A stretch of DNA of 64,000 nt from Mycobacterium sp. 1274761.0 (GTDB lineage Bacteria; Actinomycetota; Actinomycetes; Mycobacteriales; Mycobacteriaceae), in contig NZ_LZMC01000021.1 of NCBI RefSeq assembly GCF_001668615.1, positions 33,112 to 97,111 on the forward strand, given 5' to 3'. The notes beneath the pieces were generated by a model. The model did no database searches. It worked only from the letters and a program-made list of their open reading frames with translations, and was not told the origin of the DNA. The stretch's first letter is position 1. Each line of letters opens with the position of its first letter. This document shows, piece after piece, positions 9,658-18,516 of the stretch. The translations under genes and the position numbers were made by a program.

Positions 9658-10686
9658 TCAACGCGCGGTGGTCTCCTCGATCACGGTGTGGATGAACCGC
9701 ATCTTGTCCAACACCGCCGGCGGCAGCACGAACGGATACAGGTCTTCCTTGCCCATCGACCGGTTGATCATGTTCAGCGCCCACGACAAGGGCAGCCACA
9801 TCTCGATGATCTGATCGAAACCGCTGGGGCCCAGCACCTTCCGCTCAAAGGTCGCCGCGGCGGGAGCGAAGCTGAACGCGGCCGCGGTGTCGAGGGTGTC
9901 GCGGATGTGCAGGTAGTGGGCGAAGGTTTCGGCCCAATCCTCGGCGGCGTGCATGGTTGCGTAGGACGAGACGTAGGTCTCCTGCCAGTCCGTCGGGGCG
10001 CCCTCGCTGTAGTGCCGGTCGAGCGATGCCTGATAGTCGGCGTCGGGGTCACCGAACAGCTGCGTGAACGTCTGCTTGTATTCGGGCACCGGGTCGACGA
10101 GCCGAAAGTAGTAGTAGTGGCCGATCTCGTGGCGGAAGTGGCCGAGCAGCGTGCGATAAGGCTCGTCCATCGAGATTCGCAGCTGCTCGCGGTGAACGTC
10201 GTCGCCCTCGGCGAGGTCCAGGGTGATCACGCCGTTGTCATGGCCGGTGAACACCTTCTCCTTCTCGCTGGAGAGCAGGTCGAAGGCCAGCCCGAGGTCG
10301 GGGTCCTCATTGCGCCCGATGATGGGCAGCTTCAGCTCGGACAACTCGGCGATCAGCCGTCGCTTGGCCCGCTCGGCTCCGGCGAACGCCGCCAGCGCCT
10401 TGGTCTCCGAGTCTCGAGGCCGCGTGCGAGTCAACGCGCATGACGCGCAAAGCTTTCGGACAGGCGCCTTCTCGACGAGCCAATTGCATTCCGCCAGATG
10501 AAGATTGGCGCACAGCTCGTATTTGTCGGCGTCGACGAAACCCGGTTGCGAACTCTCCTCCCCCGACGCGATGACAAGCAACGCCATGTCGTCCAGCGAG
10601 AACCCCAAAGGACTGTTGCACGACAGGCACAGCGAGTTCTCGAAGGCCAGGTGCTGACCGCACTTCGGGCAAATGAAATCACGCAT
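9658..10686 (-). CDS. Zinc-ribbon plus putative zinc metallopeptidase (Rv2568c type)
   Basis: 342 residues starting at MRDFICPKCG; the in-frame extension to 10767 lies inside the preceding gene. The N-terminus carries zinc-ribbon cysteines (CPKCGQH and CLSCNS), followed by a second Cys cluster (CANLH, LCASCAL). The catalytic domain has HFRHEIGHYYYF, a HExxH-like HEIGH site, with the downstream segment HAAEDWAETFAHYLHI supplying a likely third ligand. This is the family of putative zinc-binding metallopeptidases that travel with transglutaminase-like and alpha-E/ATP-grasp genes. The start codon overlaps the transglutaminase stop (ATGCGTGA), so translation is coupled. Confidence 0.9.
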   Translation of the reverse strand: MRDFICPKCGQHLAFENSLCLSCNSPLGFSLDDMALLVIASGEESSQPGFVDADKYELCANLHLAECNWLVEKAPVRKLCASCALTRTRPRDSETKALAAFAGAERAKRRLIAELSELKLPIIGRNEDPDLGLAFDLLSSEKEKVFTGHDNGVITLDLAEGDDVHREQLRISMDEPYRTLLGHFRHEIGHYYYFRLVDPVPEYKQTFTQLFGDPDADYQASLDRHYSEGAPTDWQETYVSSYATMHAAEDWAETFAHYLHIRDTLDTAAAFSFAPAAATFERKVLGPSGFDQIIEMWLPLSWALNMINRSMGKEDLYPFVLPPAVLDKMRFIHTVIEETTAR

Positions 10687-11578
10687 GCAGCGTCTCCCCT
10701 TCAAAGGGCGCAACGTCGACGGCGACATCGATGACGCTGCTCTCGGAGTCGGTGTAGATGATGCCACGCAACGGCGGTACGTCGGCGTAGTCGCGGCCCC
10801 ACGCTACGACGATGTACCGCTCGTCCACCATCTGATCGTTTGTCGGGTCAAGACCCAGCCACTGGTTCTGCGGTGTCCACACCGACGCCCACGCGTGGGT
10901 GGCGTCGGCGCCGACCATGCGGGCCTTGCCCGGCGGCGGATCGGTGGCCAGATACCCCGAAACATAGCTTGCCGCAAGGCCATTTGCGCGCAGACAGGCG
11001 ATCGCCAACCGCGCGAAATCCTGGCAGACGCCTTCCTTCGCGGTCACCACGTCGTCGACGCGGGTGGAAACCGATGTCGACCCCGACCGGTAGGTGAAAT
11101 CGGAATAGATTCGCGACGTCAGGTCGGTCAGCGCGTCGATCAGCGGCCGGCCCGGCACGAAGCTCGGCGCGGCGTACTTCCGCACCCGATCGGTGATCTC
11201 CGGCGGCTGCAGGTCGAGGGTGAACTCGGTCGCCAGCGCGGCGTCGAGGCCGACCGGACGCGCGATCTCCCATGGCGCAAGCGCGGTTCCGGCGCCGTAG
11301 AGCTCCGGTGGTGGCGGGTCGACCTCAACGATGGACTCACTGGTGACCGTCAGTTTGCGGTGGCGTTCGGTGACGTGGAAGTACGAGCTTGTGTTGCCGT
11401 AGGCGTCGGTGCTCGTGGAACTGTCGGTGGGATCGGGGTCGACGTGCAATGCGTGGAACAGGCAGCGCTGCCGCTCGGTGCCGCGTGGAGTCAGAAAGCC
11501 GCGGCCGTAAGAGCTCGTCACCACGTCGGAGTACCCGTAAATCGTGCTGTGAGACACGCGATATCGGCGGACAGTCAT
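10679..11578 (-). CDS. Transglutaminase-like cysteine peptidase/ligase
   Basis: 299 residues from MTVRRYRVSH (ATG 11578, overlapping the preceding TGA as ATGA). The N-terminal beta-rich transglutaminase_N domain (YRVSHSTIYGYSDVV, then SSYGRGFLTPR) is followed by the papain-like core. The Cys is in AKEGVCQDFARLAIACLR, the His in ATHAWASVWTP and the Asp in WLGLDPTNDQ, giving a complete triad. Such proteins act on peptide bonds (hydrolysis or transfer) in the cytoplasm; there is no signal peptide. It is encoded between the ATP-grasp/alpha-E fusion and the zinc peptidase, in the order found in M. tuberculosis Rv2567-Rv2569c neighbourhoods. Confidence 0.93.
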   Translation of the reverse strand: MTVRRYRVSHSTIYGYSDVVTSSYGRGFLTPRGTERQRCLFHALHVDPDPTDSSTSTDAYGNTSSYFHVTERHRKLTVTSESIVEVDPPPPELYGAGTALAPWEIARPVGLDAALATEFTLDLQPPEITDRVRKYAAPSFVPGRPLIDALTDLTSRIYSDFTYRSGSTSVSTRVDDVVTAKEGVCQDFARLAIACLRANGLAASYVSGYLATDPPPGKARMVGADATHAWASVWTPQNQWLGLDPTNDQMVDERYIVVAWGRDYADVPPLRGIIYTDSESSVIDVAVDVAPFEGETLHA

Positions 11579-14199
11579 GGCATCTCCCGTCGCACGGCGG
11601 GTCCCCACAACGGCTGCATGCCGCCAGGAAGCGACAGATGCGTCGCGGTGATGACTCCGGACAGCTCGCGCAGGTCGGCGTGCAGCCCGTCGAGCAGCTC
11701 AACAAGCACGCCGCGTGTGCCGTCGGCGCCGACGTCCTGCAGGTCATCCGGGTCGACCCGACGCAGCCTGGTACCGATCTCGTCAATCATCCGCTCGGGC
11801 CGCGCCGAGCCCAGCGCCTTGAGACCGGCGCGTAGCCGCTCGAACTGGTAGGCCAGCGAGCGCGGGTTTTCGGCGTCGAACATCACGAGATCGGCCACCG
11901 CGGAGATGTTCACCACGCCGGGATTGCGCCTGCGGTAGATGACCGACGACTCGCAGGCCACCAGCGCCGACTCGGTGACGGTCTGCTCGGCCTCCGGGCT
12001 GCGGACCGGCGTCATCGTCGCGCTGAGCAATGCCGTCAGAGCCAGGCCGCGCTCGATGCGCTTGCCGATGTCCATCATCGTCCAGCCGACGTCCTGCACC
12101 ATCGACTCGGCCGCCAGCCCCGACAGCGCCAGCATCCCAGCCAGCGTCTCGTGGTGGGCCGCAACCAGATAGGCCTCGCCCTCAGTGCGCGATTCGGGCA
12201 TCGAGCGGCCCCGGTGAAGCACCGCACGTTCGACCGCCGCGAGCACCATCCAGGTGTCGTTGGACATCTGGTCGCGCACCGCGCGTGCCGACAGGCCGAG
12301 CCGCTCCACCGACTGAGCCAGCGAACCAGGTCGATGCCGGTCGGCGGTCAGCGACCACAAGGTCGTCGGCGCGGTCGCGATCATCTCGTGCGCATCACCG
12401 TCGGCACCCGTGTCGGTGCCCGTGACCCGACCCAGCGCGGCCAGCAGCGCGGGCACGCATTCGCTGCCCGCCATGCCCTGCCGGTACCGGAATTCGTGAT
12501 ACCGCTCGCGGGTGACGGTCAACAGCCTGGCCATGTTTTCGGCGCGCTCTGCGTACCGTCCCATCCAGAACAGATCCGACAGGACGCGTGGCGAGCTGAC
12601 GGCGCGGGTGGGGCTCGGCTTCATCGCCGGGAGCTCCAGCGGCGACGTCAGGATCCGTTCAGCGGTCATCCGAGCCGGGGTGCGAACCCAGACATCCTTG
12701 GCCGCAACCGTTTTCAGCGGCGAACCCGCACCGCCAAGAGAGACGTGGTAGCCGAGGCCGCCGATCATCGGTGCGTAACCGCCGCGCTGGGCCACCGTGA
12801 ACAATCGCATTCCGATGCTGGCCGAGGACAGCCCGCCCGGATTTAAATCGGTAGGGGCAGTGGAGAACTGCGGTACCTCCTGGCCCACCCACTGCCACGG
12901 CGCGGCCTCGATGCGGGCGGCGAGGTCGGCGCGCTGCTTGACCGTCAACGCCGGACCCACCACCGTCCCGCCACCGGTCACCGGTTTGATCAGCAGCGAC
13001 CCCAGCTTGTTCAGCAGGTGCGAACGCTCGACGTTGATGCCGCCCCAGTACACCGGTGCCGCCTCCAGCAGCGGCGTCTCGCCGAGAAGCGCACGCGCCA
13101 AGTCGGGCAGAAAACGCAGCAGCCCAGGGCTTTCCAATACGCCGCTGCCCAGCGTGTTCACCACCGTCACCGCTCCTCTGCGCATCACCTCGACCAGCCC
13201 GGCCACACCGAGTCGCGAATCCGAGCGCAGGTCAAGTGGATCGGCATAGTCGGCGTCCAACCGGCGCAGCACCACGTCGACGCGCTTGAGCATGCCGAGC
13301 GAGCGCATCCACAGCTTGCCGTCCCGGACCACCAGGTCCGCGCTTTCCACCAACGGGAAGCCCAGCACGCTGGCCAGATAAGCCTGGTCGAACGCGGTTT
13401 CGGAGTGGATGCCCGGGCTGAGCACCACCACCACCGGTTCCTCGGCCGACTCGGGCGCGACGTCGATCAGGGCCAGCCGCAGCGCCTGCGCCCACGGCGA
13501 GGCCGGACGGGGCGCGATCCGTTCGTAGAGATCGGGCACGGCGTGGGCGATGACGCGGCGGTCGGCGAGCGCATAACCCGCGCCCGACGGCGCCTGAGCC
13601 CAGTCCGCATTGACGACAAACTCCCCTGATGCGCTGCGGCTGATGTCGCACGCGTGCATGAACAGTTGATGCTTGCCCGGCACCTCGATGCCACGCGCCG
13701 CACGCAGATAACCCGGATGGGCGAATAGCAGTTGCGGGGGCAACACGCCGCCGGTCACCGACCGGCGGGGGCCGTACAGGTCGGCCAGCACCGCGTCGAG
13801 CATCCGGGAGCGTTGCACCAGACCGGATTCCAGCGTGCTCCAGTCGTTCGCCGAGATCACCAGCGGCAGCGCGTCCAAACGCCACGACACCGGCCCGGCG
13901 TCGTCGCCGTTGGTGGCGGGTTCGGAGTTCGTGCCGGGTGGGATGTATGTGATGCCGTCGTTGTCGACGAGGTTGCGCACGAGGGCGCGCAGCTCGTCGA
14001 GGCCGGTGCGGCCCCGCTCGCCGACACATTCGGCGACTTCGAGCCAGGCCGGCCGGACATTGCCTGCCGCGTCGACAAATTCGTCGTATCCACTGACGCT
14101 CGTGTCGGTGGGTTCAAACAGCGCCTGCTGGGCCCGCGCGGTGCGGTAGCCGGCCAGCAGGTGGTCGATATCGTGCGGATCAGCCGCGGGTCGTGCCAT
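11575..14199 (-). CDS. Fusion of circularly permuted ATP-grasp domain and alpha-E domain
   Basis: 874 residues from ATG 14199, which shares one base with the DUF389 stop (TGATG). The longer open frame to 14832 is the wrong frame of DUF389 and is rejected. Residues 1 to about 480 are the circularly permuted ATP-grasp type 2 domain (COG2308): segments LPLVISANDWSTLESGLVQR, LLFAHPGYLRAARG, VVVLSPGIHSETAFDQAYLA and LLNKLGSLLIKPVTGGGTVVG. From about 560 to the end is the alpha-helical alpha-E domain (COG2307), starting with LSDLFWMGRYAERAENMARLL. In many bacteria these are separate genes; mycobacteria fuse them (Rv2567 type). They are predicted to ligate amino acids or peptides using ATP. Confidence 0.93.
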   Translation of the reverse strand: MARPAADPHDIDHLLAGYRTARAQQALFEPTDTSVSGYDEFVDAAGNVRPAWLEVAECVGERGRTGLDELRALVRNLVDNDGITYIPPGTNSEPATNGDDAGPVSWRLDALPLVISANDWSTLESGLVQRSRMLDAVLADLYGPRRSVTGGVLPPQLLFAHPGYLRAARGIEVPGKHQLFMHACDISRSASGEFVVNADWAQAPSGAGYALADRRVIAHAVPDLYERIAPRPASPWAQALRLALIDVAPESAEEPVVVVLSPGIHSETAFDQAYLASVLGFPLVESADLVVRDGKLWMRSLGMLKRVDVVLRRLDADYADPLDLRSDSRLGVAGLVEVMRRGAVTVVNTLGSGVLESPGLLRFLPDLARALLGETPLLEAAPVYWGGINVERSHLLNKLGSLLIKPVTGGGTVVGPALTVKQRADLAARIEAAPWQWVGQEVPQFSTAPTDLNPGGLSSASIGMRLFTVAQRGGYAPMIGGLGYHVSLGGAGSPLKTVAAKDVWVRTPARMTAERILTSPLELPAMKPSPTRAVSSPRVLSDLFWMGRYAERAENMARLLTVTRERYHEFRYRQGMAGSECVPALLAALGRVTGTDTGADGDAHEMIATAPTTLWSLTADRHRPGSLAQSVERLGLSARAVRDQMSNDTWMVLAAVERAVLHRGRSMPESRTEGEAYLVAAHHETLAGMLALSGLAAESMVQDVGWTMMDIGKRIERGLALTALLSATMTPVRSPEAEQTVTESALVACESSVIYRRRNPGVVNISAVADLVMFDAENPRSLAYQFERLRAGLKALGSARPERMIDEIGTRLRRVDPDDLQDVGADGTRGVLVELLDGLHADLRELSGVITATHLSLPGGMQPLWGPAVRREMP

Positions 14200-15131
14200 C
14201 AATGCACGACGGTACTGAAGTGTCGCCGGTCGGCCAGTCGCCGCGCCAGCAGAACCAGGACCGCAGCGAGCACGATCCCGGCCAAGTTGATCAGAAGCTG
14301 CAGGGCGGATTTCGCGGCGATGTCCCAGTCGCCGACCGTCGCGGCCACGACGGCGAAGCCGGCGGCGGGCACCGTGGTCACCGAGATGAAAACACCGACA
14401 AGCGCGGCCGATTTGGCCGACACCAACGACAGCATTCCCGCCGCACCGGCGAAGAGCGCCACAACGAAGGACAGCGGCCCGACCTGGAAGATGAAGTCGA
14501 CCTGATCGAGTTGGCGCGTGCTGGTGACCTCGATCCACCCGACGGCCTCGCCCGCCAGCACCGCGACCGCGGTGACAAGCATCGCGACGGGAAACCCGAC
14601 GAGCAGCGCCAGCGCGGCGCGGCGGGCGAGGGAAGTCTTGCGTCGCACCAAGGACACCGCCAGCGCGGCCAGCGGGCCGAACTCCGGCCCGACGACCATC
14701 GCACCCACCACGGTGACCGGCGAGTCGGTCACCACGCCGACCGCCGCGATCAGGCAGGCCAGGCACAGAAACGCGAGGTAGGTGACGTTGAGTGTGGACT
14801 CCTCGCGGGTCCGGCTGGCCAGCTCGTCCCATACCACCGCGTCGGCCGGATCACCTTCTGCGTCCTCTTCGGCTTGGTAGGCACGCGTCGAGAGCACGGT
14901 GTCGACGACATCGAGTGTGATCGCGCCGCGCTCCTTGACGCCCATCGCCTTCAACGTGTCGACCACGTCGTTGGCGGACTCGCGCGCGATTTCGGCGGTG
15001 ACCTCGTCACCGGGCGGATCCAGTGCGGCGCCGCGGTGGACCACCAGGTGCGCGACGCCCGGGTTCTGGGCGAGGGCGCCGATCACGTCGTCGCGTAGGT
15101 CGGCCGGCGCGATGACCCGTAAGTGCAGCAT
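14199..15131 (-). CDS. DUF389 family membrane protein
   Basis: About 310 residues. The soluble N-terminal domain (MLHLRVIAPADLRDDVIGAL) resembles the ferredoxin-like sensor domain of the family, and is followed by six to seven hydrophobic helices with the characteristic SPVTVVGAMVVGPEFGPLAALAVSLVRR signature in the second. Start is set at ATG 15131; a GTG three codons upstream is also possible, and neither has a clear ribosome-binding site. Function of DUF389 is unknown. It is the first gene of the overlapping operon and is divergent from the lipoprotein at 15174 with only about 40 nt between them, which must hold both promoters. Confidence 0.88.
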   Translation of the reverse strand: MLHLRVIAPADLRDDVIGALAQNPGVAHLVVHRGAALDPPGDEVTAEIARESANDVVDTLKAMGVKERGAITLDVVDTVLSTRAYQAEEDAEGDPADAVVWDELASRTREESTLNVTYLAFLCLACLIAAVGVVTDSPVTVVGAMVVGPEFGPLAALAVSLVRRKTSLARRAALALLVGFPVAMLVTAVAVLAGEAVGWIEVTSTRQLDQVDFIFQVGPLSFVVALFAGAAGMLSLVSAKSAALVGVFISVTTVPAAGFAVVAATVGDWDIAAKSALQLLINLAGIVLAAVLVLLARRLADRRHFSTVVH

Positions 15132-15173
15132 TGTCGGCACAGTAGTGGCATCGCTGCTTTACTGTCTCTAGTC

Positions 15174-15593
15174 ATGAAGCGCCGGTTTCCTGTTGCAGCC
15201 GCACTCCTCGTCGCGGTCGCCGTGGCGGGCTGCTCGAGCCCTCCGTCCGCCCTGAGCAATCGCGACGCCAAGGTGACCATCAACGGCAAAGCCACCAACG
15301 CGTTGCAGCCGGTCACCTGCAGCCAGAACGGCCGCAGTTGGACCATCGAGACGCTCGACAAGGAGCCCGGGTTCACGGCGACGATTCAGCTCGGGGACAC
15401 CGTGACCCCGCAGGCGGTCGACATTCGCAACTTGGGCAATTTCACCGGCACCTTCTGGGACGACAATCTCGGCAAGGCGCAGGCGAAGGTCAACCAGGGC
15501 AAGTTCACCATCAGCGGTGAAGCCCAGGGGGCGTTCGCCGACAAGCCCAACCAGACCACGACCGCGACGTTCGACATCACGACGACCTGCTGA
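15174..15593 (+). CDS. LpqH-family (19-kDa-type) lipoprotein
   Basis: 139 residues. A Lys/Arg N-terminus, hydrophobic stretch and lipobox VAVAGC (Cys near residue 20) indicate export and lipid anchoring. The mature part (ALSNRDAKVTINGKATN, then VTCSQNGRSWTIETLDKEPG and a C-terminal TTTATFDITTTC) matches the mycobacterial lipoprotein-antigen family of LpqH, with a pair of conserved cysteines. ATG 15174 is chosen over an upstream in-frame ATG because it alone gives a signal peptide. TACTGT at 15160-15165, 8 nt from the ATG, could be a -10 element of a leaderless transcript. Confidence 0.9.
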   Translation: MKRRFPVAAALLVAVAVAGCSSPPSALSNRDAKVTINGKATNALQPVTCSQNGRSWTIETLDKEPGFTATIQLGDTVTPQAVDIRNLGNFTGTFWDDNLGKAQAKVNQGKFTISGEAQGAFADKPNQTTTATFDITTTC

Positions 15594-15623
15594 GCCGGTT
15601 TTCGCTCGGCACCCCACTCTCTT

Positions 15624-15686
15624 CGCCGAGTTCTGCGTGCGGGTCGTTATTTTGCGCGATCAGCGACCCTACGGCAGATCTCGGCG
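15624..15686. repeat. REP-like imperfect hairpin, copy 1, at a convergent gene junction
   Basis: Arms CGCCGAGTTCTGC and GCAGATCTCGGCG pair with one mismatch, and an inner GGGTCG / CGACCC pair extends the stem. The left half aligns with the element at 22231-22290 (shared TTCGCCGAGTTCTGC, then GGGTCG after four variable bases). It lies between the lipoprotein (+) and hxlR (-), and its right arm includes the hxlR stop codon. It may serve as a bidirectional terminator. Confidence 0.65.
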
Positions 15687-16148
15687 AGCAACGCGGACGG
15701 CCAGCTCGTCCGGCGGCACCGGATGGCCCTTGGCGCAGCGGATTTCGACGCCGGCCGTCGCGCCGCAGTCGGCGTGGGCGAGCCGTAGCGGTGACCGGTG
15801 CGGCAGGTGCTTCCTGCCCCACTCGAACATCGCCCACACCACGGGCATGAAGTCCACACCTGACGGGCTGAGCACGTACTCCTCGCGACCGCGCTGACCC
15901 GGCTCGCGGTACGGGCGCTTGATCAGCAGTCCGGCGTCGACCAACTCGTTCAGCCGGGTCGCGGCAGCCGCCTTGGTGATGCCGACGCGGGTGCAGAAAT
16001 CGTCGAACCGCGTGGTGCCGTAATAGGCCTCTCGCAGGATCAGCATCGCCGACTTGGTGCCGAGCAATGCCATCGTCTTCTCGATGGGGCATTCGCCGAT
16101 GGCCGACCACGCGCTTCGGTCGGCCAGCCGGCCCTGCAGAACTGTCAT
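15669..16148 (-). CDS. HxlR-family transcriptional regulator
   Basis: 159 residues from ATG 16148, which has an ideal GAGGTGA ribosome-binding site 5 nt upstream; the GTG at 16157 lies inside that site. The winged helix is clear: IGECPIEKTMALLGTKSAMLIL, then FDDFCTRVGITKAAAATRLNELVDAGLL and a wing ending in YVLSPSG. The C-terminal extension (CGATAGVEIRCAKGHPV) has cysteines, seen in some HxlR proteins. It is divergent from the thiolase gene; a complex palindrome lies exactly midway (30 nt to each start). It probably represses both directions in response to an unknown signal. Confidence 0.93.
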   Translation of the reverse strand: MTVLQGRLADRSAWSAIGECPIEKTMALLGTKSAMLILREAYYGTTRFDDFCTRVGITKAAAATRLNELVDAGLLIKRPYREPGQRGREEYVLSPSGVDFMPVVWAMFEWGRKHLPHRSPLRLAHADCGATAGVEIRCAKGHPVPPDELAVRVARRDLP

Positions 16149-16178
16149 GGAATTCACCTCGCTGCTGAGTTGTTCCTA

Positions 16179-16207
16179 CTATACCTAGGTGGTATAGCTA
16201 GGTATAG
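16179..16207. promoter_or_regulatory. Overlapping palindromes, likely HxlR operator
   Basis: CTATACCTAG (16179-16188) pairs with CTAGGTATAG (16198-16207), a perfect 10-bp inverted repeat with a 9-nt spacer. The same left arm also pairs as CTATACC with GGTATAG at 16191-16197. The core is thus three alternating copies of a TATACC/GGTATA half-site. Distance to the hxlR ATG and to the thiolase ATG is 30 nt each, as expected for an operator shared by divergent promoters. Confidence 0.75.
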
Positions 16208-16237
16208 AGAGCTTTACTCAGCAGCTAGGAGGCAGCA

Positions 16238-17419
16238 ATGTCGAAATATGCAGGGCGCGATGCGGTCATCGTCGGAGCGGTACGCACCCCGATCGGAAAG
16301 GGCAAGGCCGGCGGCGCGCTGCACGACGTGCTTCCTGTCGACCTGCTCGCCCACAGCTTGAAGGAACTCGTGGCGCGCACGGGCGTCGACCCGGTACAGG
16401 TCGACGACGTCATCGCGGGTGCGGTCACACAGGTCGGCGATCAGGCCGCCAACATCGCGCGCAATGCGTTGCTCGGCGCGGGCTTCCCCGAATCGGTGCC
16501 GGGCACGACCGTCGACCGCCAGTGCGGCAGCAGCCAGCAGGCGATCAGCTTCGCCGCCCAGGGCGTGATCGCCGGCGCGTACGACATCGTGATCGCCGCA
16601 GGCGTCGAGTCGATGGGCCGGGTGCCGATGGGTTCGAGCGTACTGCCCGACAGCGACCCGGTCGGCGCAATGGCTCAGCGGTACCCCGACGGGCTTGTGC
16701 CGCAAGGTATCAGCGCAGAGCTGATCGCCGCGAAGTGGGGATTCTCACGCCAGCAGCTCGACGACTTCTCTGCGGGCAGCCACGAAAAGGCCGCCGCGGC
16801 AACGAAAGAGGGCCGCTTCGACAACGAGCTTGCCCCCATCGCGGGCCTGGCCACCGACGAGATCATCCGACCCGGCACGACGGTGGAGACGCTGGCGAAC
16901 CTGAAGCCGGCGTTCTACAACCCGGCGTACGAAGCCCGTTTCCCGCAGATTCAGTGGGAGATCACCGCGGGCAACTCGTCGCCGCTGTCGGATGGCAGCG
17001 CAGCGGTGCTGATCACCACGTCGGAGTCGGCCAAGCGCCACGGCCTGCGTCCGCTGGCGCGTATTCACACCGCCACCGTCGTCGGATCCGATCCGCTGTA
17101 CATGCTGACCGGCGTCATCCCGGCCACCGAGAAGGTGCTGACGCGTGCGGGCCTGGGCCTGGCCGACATCGACCTCTTCGAAGTCAACGAGGCCTTCGCT
17201 CCGGTCGTATTGGCGTGGGCGCAGGACACTGGCGCTGACCTGGCGAAGACGAACCTCAACGGCGGCGCGATCGCGATCGGACATCCGTTGGGCGCCAGCG
17301 GGGTCCGCATCATGACCACGATGGTCAATGCGCTCGAACAGCGCGGCGGTCGCTACGGGTTGCAGACGATGTGTGAGGCGGGCGGCATGGCCAACGCCAC
17401 CATCATCGAGCGGTTGTGA
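16238..17419 (+). CDS. Acetyl-CoA acetyltransferase / thiolase
   Basis: 393-residue thiolase with all catalytic residues: nucleophilic Cys in VDRQCGSSQQA (about residue 93), the NEAFAPVVLAW loop, His in GGAIAIGHPLGASG and the second Cys in MCEAGGMANATI. It condenses or cleaves acyl-CoA units (beta-oxidation or acetoacetyl-CoA formation); chain-length preference cannot be read from sequence. A good AGGAGG ribosome-binding site precedes the ATG. It is divergent from hxlR and overlaps the next gene by 4 nt (GTGA), so both are in one HxlR-controlled operon. Confidence 0.95.
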   Translation: MSKYAGRDAVIVGAVRTPIGKGKAGGALHDVLPVDLLAHSLKELVARTGVDPVQVDDVIAGAVTQVGDQAANIARNALLGAGFPESVPGTTVDRQCGSSQQAISFAAQGVIAGAYDIVIAAGVESMGRVPMGSSVLPDSDPVGAMAQRYPDGLVPQGISAELIAAKWGFSRQQLDDFSAGSHEKAAAATKEGRFDNELAPIAGLATDEIIRPGTTVETLANLKPAFYNPAYEARFPQIQWEITAGNSSPLSDGSAAVLITTSESAKRHGLRPLARIHTATVVGSDPLYMLTGVIPATEKVLTRAGLGLADIDLFEVNEAFAPVVLAWAQDTGADLAKTNLNGGAIAIGHPLGASGVRIMTTMVNALEQRGGRYGLQTMCEAGGMANATIIERL

Positions 17420-18516
17420 GTCGGCCAATGTCTTCTCACACCACCTCGAACATCTTCGTTGTCGGCGGCACCGGAGCCCAGGGCATGCCGATCATCCGTG
17501 CGCTCGTCGCCGACAATAAATACTCTGTTCGTTTCCTCACCCGCGATGCCGGCAGTCGGCGAGCCAGGGAACTGCTTGAACTCGACAACGTCTCCGCCGT
17601 GGAGGGGTCGTTCGCCGACGAAGCGACGCTACGTGAGGGGTTCCGCGGCTGCGATGGGGCCTTCGTCAACATCGACGGGTTCAACACCGGCGAGAAGAGC
17701 GAGATCTACTGGGCGATACGCAGTTACGAGATCGCCATCGAAGAAGGGGTCAAGTTCTTCGTCTACGGGAACCTCGACTACGGGCTCAAGAAGGCTGGAT
17801 ACGACTCTCGGTTCCGCACCGGCCATTACGACGGCAAGGGCCGCGTCGGCGAGTGGATCCTGTTCCAGAATCAGCTGAATCGGGACCGGATGGGCGCGGC
17901 GGTGTTCACCTCTGGCCCCTACCTCGAGATGGTGATTTCAGCGGGTACGCCGATGACGCCCACCCTGGAGGACGGCGTCCTGACGTGGCGTGTCCCACTC
18001 GGCGATGGGGCGGTGCCGCACGTGGCGCTCGAGGATTGCGGTCACTACGTGCGGTGGCTCTTCGACCATCCCGAGCGCGCGAACGGCATGGACCTCGAGG
18101 TCGCTGTCGACGATATCGCCTACGCCGATCTCGCAGCTGCGTTCGAGAAGGTCACCGGGCATCCGGCGCGCTATGTCGACACCGACCTGGACACCTACTG
18201 GCGAACCGGTCCACTCAGCGTCATCGCCGACGCGCCCGCGGGGTACAACGCCGACCGGAAAGACAAGAGCACGATGGACGTCCGCGCCAACTTCACCGGC
18301 TTCTGGAATCTCTGGAAATACCGAGTGATCAAACGGGATTACGCGCTGCTCGACGAGATCCACCCCAACCGGATCAAGAGTGCCGAGGACTGGTTAAGGC
18401 GCCAGGATCAACGCGCACGGGAATTCGGCAGGGACGGCCTCTGGGAACAGATCCAACCGGAGAATCGGACTCCGATACTCAAGATCGGCGAGGACGGCCG
18501 GCAGGGGAAGTTGTAG
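17416..18516 (+). CDS. NmrA-like NAD(P)-binding oxidoreductase
   Basis: 366 residues (362 if ATG 17428 is used; GTG 17416 overlaps the thiolase stop). The N-terminal Rossmann motif NIFVVGGTGAQGMPIIRAL and VRFLTRDAGSRRARELLEL identify the NmrA/atypical SDR family, as does FVNIDGFNTGEKSEIYWAIRSYEIAIEEGV. There is no classical YxxxK in the usual place. The C-terminal about 80 residues (FWNLWKYRVIKRDYALLDEIHPNRIKS) form an extension seen in NmrA-like proteins. It may bind NADP(H) as a redox sensor or act as a reductase on a product of the neighbouring thiolase. Confidence 0.88.
   Translation: MSRPMSSHTTSNIFVVGGTGAQGMPIIRALVADNKYSVRFLTRDAGSRRARELLELDNVSAVEGSFADEATLREGFRGCDGAFVNIDGFNTGEKSEIYWAIRSYEIAIEEGVKFFVYGNLDYGLKKAGYDSRFRTGHYDGKGRVGEWILFQNQLNRDRMGAAVFTSGPYLEMVISAGTPMTPTLEDGVLTWRVPLGDGAVPHVALEDCGHYVRWLFDHPERANGMDLEVAVDDIAYADLAAAFEKVTGHPARYVDTDLDTYWRTGPLSVIADAPAGYNADRKDKSTMDVRANFTGFWNLWKYRVIKRDYALLDEIHPNRIKSAEDWLRRQDQRAREFGRDGLWEQIQPENRTPILKIGEDGRQGKL

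Noticed and set aside
14200..14832. N-terminal extension of the ATP-grasp/alpha-E fusion
   Set aside because: It is the out-of-frame reading of DUF389, whose hydrophobic helices are convincing; ATG 14199 gives the normal length.
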